A stretch of DNA of 64,000 nucleotides, taken from assembly GCF_030272615.1 (NCBI RefSeq), contig NC_081406.1:184170770-184234769 (forward strand), in the 5' to 3' direction. The notes below the pieces were generated by a model that saw only the letters and a list, made by a program, of their open reading frames with translations, did no database searches and was not told the DNA's origin. The position numbers and the translations under genes are program-made. Numbering within the stretch: position 1 is the stretch's first letter; each line of letters opens with the position of its first letter. The DNA comes from Cryptomeria japonica (lineage: Eukaryota; Streptophyta; Pinopsida; Cupressales; Cupressaceae). Below are positions 61,130 to 64,000 of the stretch, in pieces.

Positions 61130-62143
61130 CTATTCATCTGAGTCTATAAAGTCACAACATGTTACCAGACTAGGATCGTCTACAATAGCTGGAGAAATAA
61201 GGTTGTGAATAACAAATTTAAGATCAACCACAGGGTCCTCTAAAGATACAAGAGAAGCCACACATGCCATTGCATCCGCATGTCGATTATCTTTTCGAGG
61301 AATAGGTTCCATGGTATAAGAATCAAATTTTTGTAATAAAGAGATGGCAAGGTCTTTATATTGTGATAATTTGTCTTGTTTTGCTTGATATATTCCTGTT
61401 ACTTGTCTTATAATCAATTGCAAATCTCCATAGATATGTATGTGTTTTATGTTTAGAGCTAAGGCTGCTTTTATTCCCGCTATAAGAGCCTCATACTCAG
61501 CAATGTTATTGGTACACAGGAAATTTAGACGATAGGATAAGGGAATGGGTTTCTTTGTAGGAGAAATCAGAACAACACCTGCCCCCGATCCCGTACGACA
61601 CTTAGAGCCATCAAAGTATAACTCCCAAGTTTCATCTTTCTCTATAGAAAGAATGAAGTCGTCAGGAAAAGACTCAAGGTTAGGGAAGGGGAAAGGTGAA
61701 GGGGCCTCAACTAGGTGATCAGTCAATGCTTGCCCTTTAATTTCTCTTTGTGAAACAAATTTAAGGTCAAATTCAGTTAACATCATAACCCACTTAGCTA
61801 GGCGTCCTAATAAATCAGTTTTAGAGAAAAGATGCTTCAACGGATCAAACTTTACCATGACGTGGACTTCTGAGTTTAAGAGATAATGTCTCAATTTCTG
61901 AGTCGCAAACACCAAGGCCAAGCATTGTCTTTCTATCGCAGAATATCGGGTCTCATAATCGAGTAAGGTATGACTTATGTAATAAACCGGACATTCTTTA
62001 CCATCTTTATCATGTTGTGCCAATAATGCTGCAAGAGCATGAGAGGATGCAGCCGTATAAATAAGGAAAGGTTTAGAAGGTTCAGCCGGTCGAAGGATAG
62101 GAGGATTAGTTAAATACATTTTTAAATCTTCAAATGCTTGCTA
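61130..62143 (-). pseudogene. T3 dual RNase H region (Ty3 RNase H plus archaeal-type RNase H)
   Basis: The open stretch 62119-61130 has 329 residues. The first part is the Ty3 RNase H and its connection: FLIYTAASSHALAALLAQ, ISHTLLDYETRYSAIERQCL, then WVMMLTEFDLKFVSQREIKG. The second is an archaeal-type RNase H with all acidic residues visible: YFDGSKCRTGSGAG, NNIAEYEALIAGI, IYGDLQLIIRQ and NRHADAMA. The latter domain marks the Tat lineage. TAG stops lie at both ends (62141-62143 upstream and 61130-61132 downstream), each in frame with the neighbouring domain. Confidence 0.92.
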
Positions 62144-63060
62144 ACAATCCTCATTCCATTGAAAAGTGATATTCTTTTTGAGAAGTTGAGTGAAAGGAAA
62201 AGTATGATCTGCAAGTTGAGATACAAACCTACGAATAGCTTGAATCTTTCCTTGTAAGCTTTTAAGTTGAGACACATTTCTAGGAGGTGGCATGTTGACA
62301 ATAGCATCTATTTTCTTAGTGTCCACCTCAATCCCACGATGCGAAACTATGAATCCTAATAGTTTTCCACTATCCACACCAAAAACACATTTTCGGGGAT
62401 TCAAGCGCATGTGATATTTACGAATCCTTTCAAAGATTTGACGAAGGATTTTAATATGATCCATGCGAAGAAAGGATTTGGCTGAAATGTCATCAACATA
62501 ATCCTCTAAAATCTTATGCATATAATCATGAAAGATAAGGGTCATCGCTCGTTGATAAGTTGCACCGACATTTTTAAGTCCAAAAGGCATCATTATCCAA
62601 CAAAACGTACCCCAAGGAGTAGTGAAAGCGGTTTTGAATTGATCTTGAGGGTTAATAAAAATTTGATTGTATCCTGAAAAACCATCCATGAAGGATAACA
62701 AGGCATGTCCTGCCATAGAATCAACTATCATGTCAATGTTTGGAAGAGGAAAATCATCTTTTAAAGAAGCCTTATTTAGATCCCGAAAGTCGGTACACAT
62801 TCTTATTTTGTTATCTGGTTTAGCCACAGTGACAATATTTGAAATCCATGGGGAATAGTCAATAGGGCGGATAAATCCAGCCTCCAATAACTTTTCAATC
62901 TTAGCCTTAACAAGCAAAGCTACCTTAGGATTCATTTTTTGAATCTTTTGTTTCACGAGCTTAGCATCAGGAACTAAGACAATGTTATGAGTAACAATCT
63001 TAGGATCTATACCAGGCATGTCAGAGTATGTCCAAGCAAAGATCTCGGGGAATTCATGTA
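62141..63060 (-). pseudogene. T3 reverse transcriptase
   Basis: The frame 63019-62141 (292 residues) is a Ty3-type reverse transcriptase: KIEKLLEAGFIRPIDYSPW, IRMCTDFRDLNKASLKDDFP, the first catalytic Asp in LSFMDGFSGYNQI, FGLKNVGATYQRAM, and the YVDDI active site. The thumb and connection start, LLGFIVSHRGIEVD, follows. The active-site residues are intact. A frame change near 63060 separates it from the upstream G-patch frame, and the TAG at 62141-62143 ends it before RNase H, where a Gln codon is likely ancestral. Confidence 0.93.
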
Positions 63061-64000
63061 ATAAATTTTAAGAACTCTCTCTTCATTGCAAGGATCCATC
63101 TTAACATTAGTGGTGTCACTTATGAGAAGATTACTTTGTTGAGGAGTATCCTTTAGCTGAGGGAATTCTTTCACAATCTCATCGTTATCCGTCTCTTTTC
63201 CAAAATAGGCTTCAGTGTTCAAACAATAAGGGAGTCCCCTATTGTGATGATAATGAGGAAGAGTGTCATAAGCTCCTAAAAATTCAGCTAAAGCATCATC
63301 GGTAGGGAAAACGTCAAAAGCACAAGCACACGAAGGATCCCCATCAATGTACTCAGGGTGTTGCATTGATAGAGAGGTAGAAATAACATTAACACTAATG
63401 CATGGTCTTTTAGAAGCTTTAGTGCGCTTGCAGGGATTATAGCCAAGTCCAAAGGCATAACTGTGAAATTTAGTCTCTAGAGGAACTTTTATCCCTTGTT
63501 CATGAACACCGCAACCATTTCCATGATACCCATGCTTAGCAAAAATGCGAAAACCACGACCATAACGATCAACCATTTTAGGAAGAGAAGGTGGTTTTTC
63601 ATAAGACAAAGAATCAAACTCTTCATAATTAGAGGTGTGAGGAGAAGAAGTTTGAGAAGCGGCCACAAAATTATTACTCATAGGTTCGAGTAAGATTGAT
63701 TGATTTTTAGCTTCTTCCTTCTTTTCAACTTTAAGCTCTCTAGAAGGAACCTTATATTCACCTACAAAGGTGGGATTAAAATCAAGAGATCCCCAATCGT
63801 CTTCTTCGAGGATCTTCCCAGGATCAAAATCCTTCTTATGTGTAGTTTCAAGTCGAGAAGAATCTTCTTCAAGAGCTCCAGACTCATCCGAAGAATTTTG
63901 ATCATCGGAGAGCGAGGATTCACCGATAGGTATCTTATTTAAAGAGTCATCACTAGATGAGGACGGCTTAGAAGAACCCCCCTTGGAAGTAGATGTTTGC
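63007..64000 (-). CDS. T3 polyprotein fragment with G-patch domain
   Basis: The minus-strand frame is open from the window edge at 64000 to 63007, so it continues upstream and the start is not visible. It begins with an acidic Ser-rich stretch (SDDQNSSDESGALEEDSS). A G-patch-like domain lies at about 63575-63470 (YGRGFRIFAKHGYHGNGCGV followed by HEQGIKVPLE). G-patches are short glycine-rich nucleic-acid-binding motifs, found in some retroelement polyproteins next to the protease. The protease and gag would be further upstream, outside the window. A frame change at the end separates it from the reverse transcriptase. Confidence 0.75.
   Translation of the reverse strand, partial: QTSTSKGGSSKPSSSSDDSLNKIPIGESSLSDDQNSSDESGALEEDSSRLETTHKKDFDPGKILEEDDWGSLDFNPTFVGEYKVPSRELKVEKKEEAKNQSILLEPMSNNFVAASQTSSPHTSNYEEFDSLSYEKPPSLPKMVDRYGRGFRIFAKHGYHGNGCGVHEQGIKVPLETKFHSYAFGLGYNPCKRTKASKRPCISVNVISTSLSMQHPEYIDGDPSCACAFDVFPTDDALAEFLGAYDTLPHYHHNRGLPYCLNTEAYFGKETDNDEIVKEFPQLKDTPQQSNLLISDTTNVKMDPCNEERVLKIYYMNSPRSLLGHTLTCLV

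Larger units (their letters stand above)
54541..64000 (-). mobile_element. T3: Ty3-type LTR retrotransposon of the Tat group with an antisense PMD gene (cut by window end)
   Basis: On the minus strand the order is G-patch, reverse transcriptase, RNase H, a second archaeal-type RNase H, integrase, spacer, antisense PMD gene, polypurine tract, 3' LTR. Integrase after RNase H is the Ty3 order. The second RNase H is characteristic of the Tat lineage, as is extra coding sequence between pol and the 3' LTR. Gag, the 5' LTR and the far target duplication lie beyond 64000. Pol has three stops and one frame change, so this copy is inactive. The polypurine tract and LTR start match T1. Confidence 0.9.

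Overview
This is a stretch of plant nuclear DNA that is mostly nested retrotransposons. The only clearly intact host gene is an intronless exocyst EXO70 gene (31509-33482, + strand). Long LTR elements nested up to three deep, and Ty3 pol with a second, archaeal-type RNase H next to plant-mobile-domain genes, suggest a seed plant with a very large genome. I lean towards a conifer or other gymnosperm, but that is inference.

Layout. (1) 1-26.5 kb is best read as the 3' part of a plus-strand Ty3 element (called E). It holds an antisense plant mobile domain (PMD) gene, whose 5' end lies near 24.5 kb and whose 3' end lies near 16.3 kb, and then a polypurine tract and LTR from about 25.6 kb. Two later insertions split it. 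T1 (1169-15712, flanked by ATCAC) is a Ty3-like element with gag and protease but no visible pol. T1 is itself split by a minus-strand Ty1/copia element (7692-14382, flanked by TTAGT, with 450-bp LTRs). Element B (16913-23202) has split the PMD gene. (2) 26.5-31.5 kb holds old coding debris and intergenic DNA. (3) EXO70 follows, then about 5 kb of AT-rich intergenic DNA with a SINE-like tRNA-derived segment and local duplications. (4) 39.3-53.9 kb is a roughly 606-bp repeat present three times in tandem, each unit with the tail of a copia RNase H gene. The third unit is split by a 12.8-kb array of the form LTR-C-LTR-D-LTR (40819-53643). (5) After a CA/TA microsatellite comes element T3 (54541 to beyond 64000, minus strand). 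Its 3' LTR is followed by an antisense PMD gene with introns, then integrase, two RNase H domains, reverse transcriptase and a G-patch domain.

The most novel item is the family of B, C and D, seen three times here. Each has copia-like LTR ends (TGTTGG...CTAACA) and an initiator-Met tRNA primer site. None has protease, integrase, reverse transcriptase or RNase H. Instead each carries ORF1, a long coiled coil followed by four CCHC zinc knuckles, and ORF2, a roughly 1,000-1,200 residue protein that I do not recognise. They look like large non-autonomous elements moved in trans by a copia partner. C and D form a tandem array sharing a central LTR. That central LTR looks recombinant, with its front half like the right-hand LTR and its back half identical to the left-hand LTR over 366 bp.

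The second theme is PMD gene capture. T3 and E each carry a PMD gene antisense between pol and the 3' LTR, with its 5' end facing the LTR. The T3 copy is nearly intact, with one nonsense codon found by eye. All identifications come from reading the sequence; no database search was possible.
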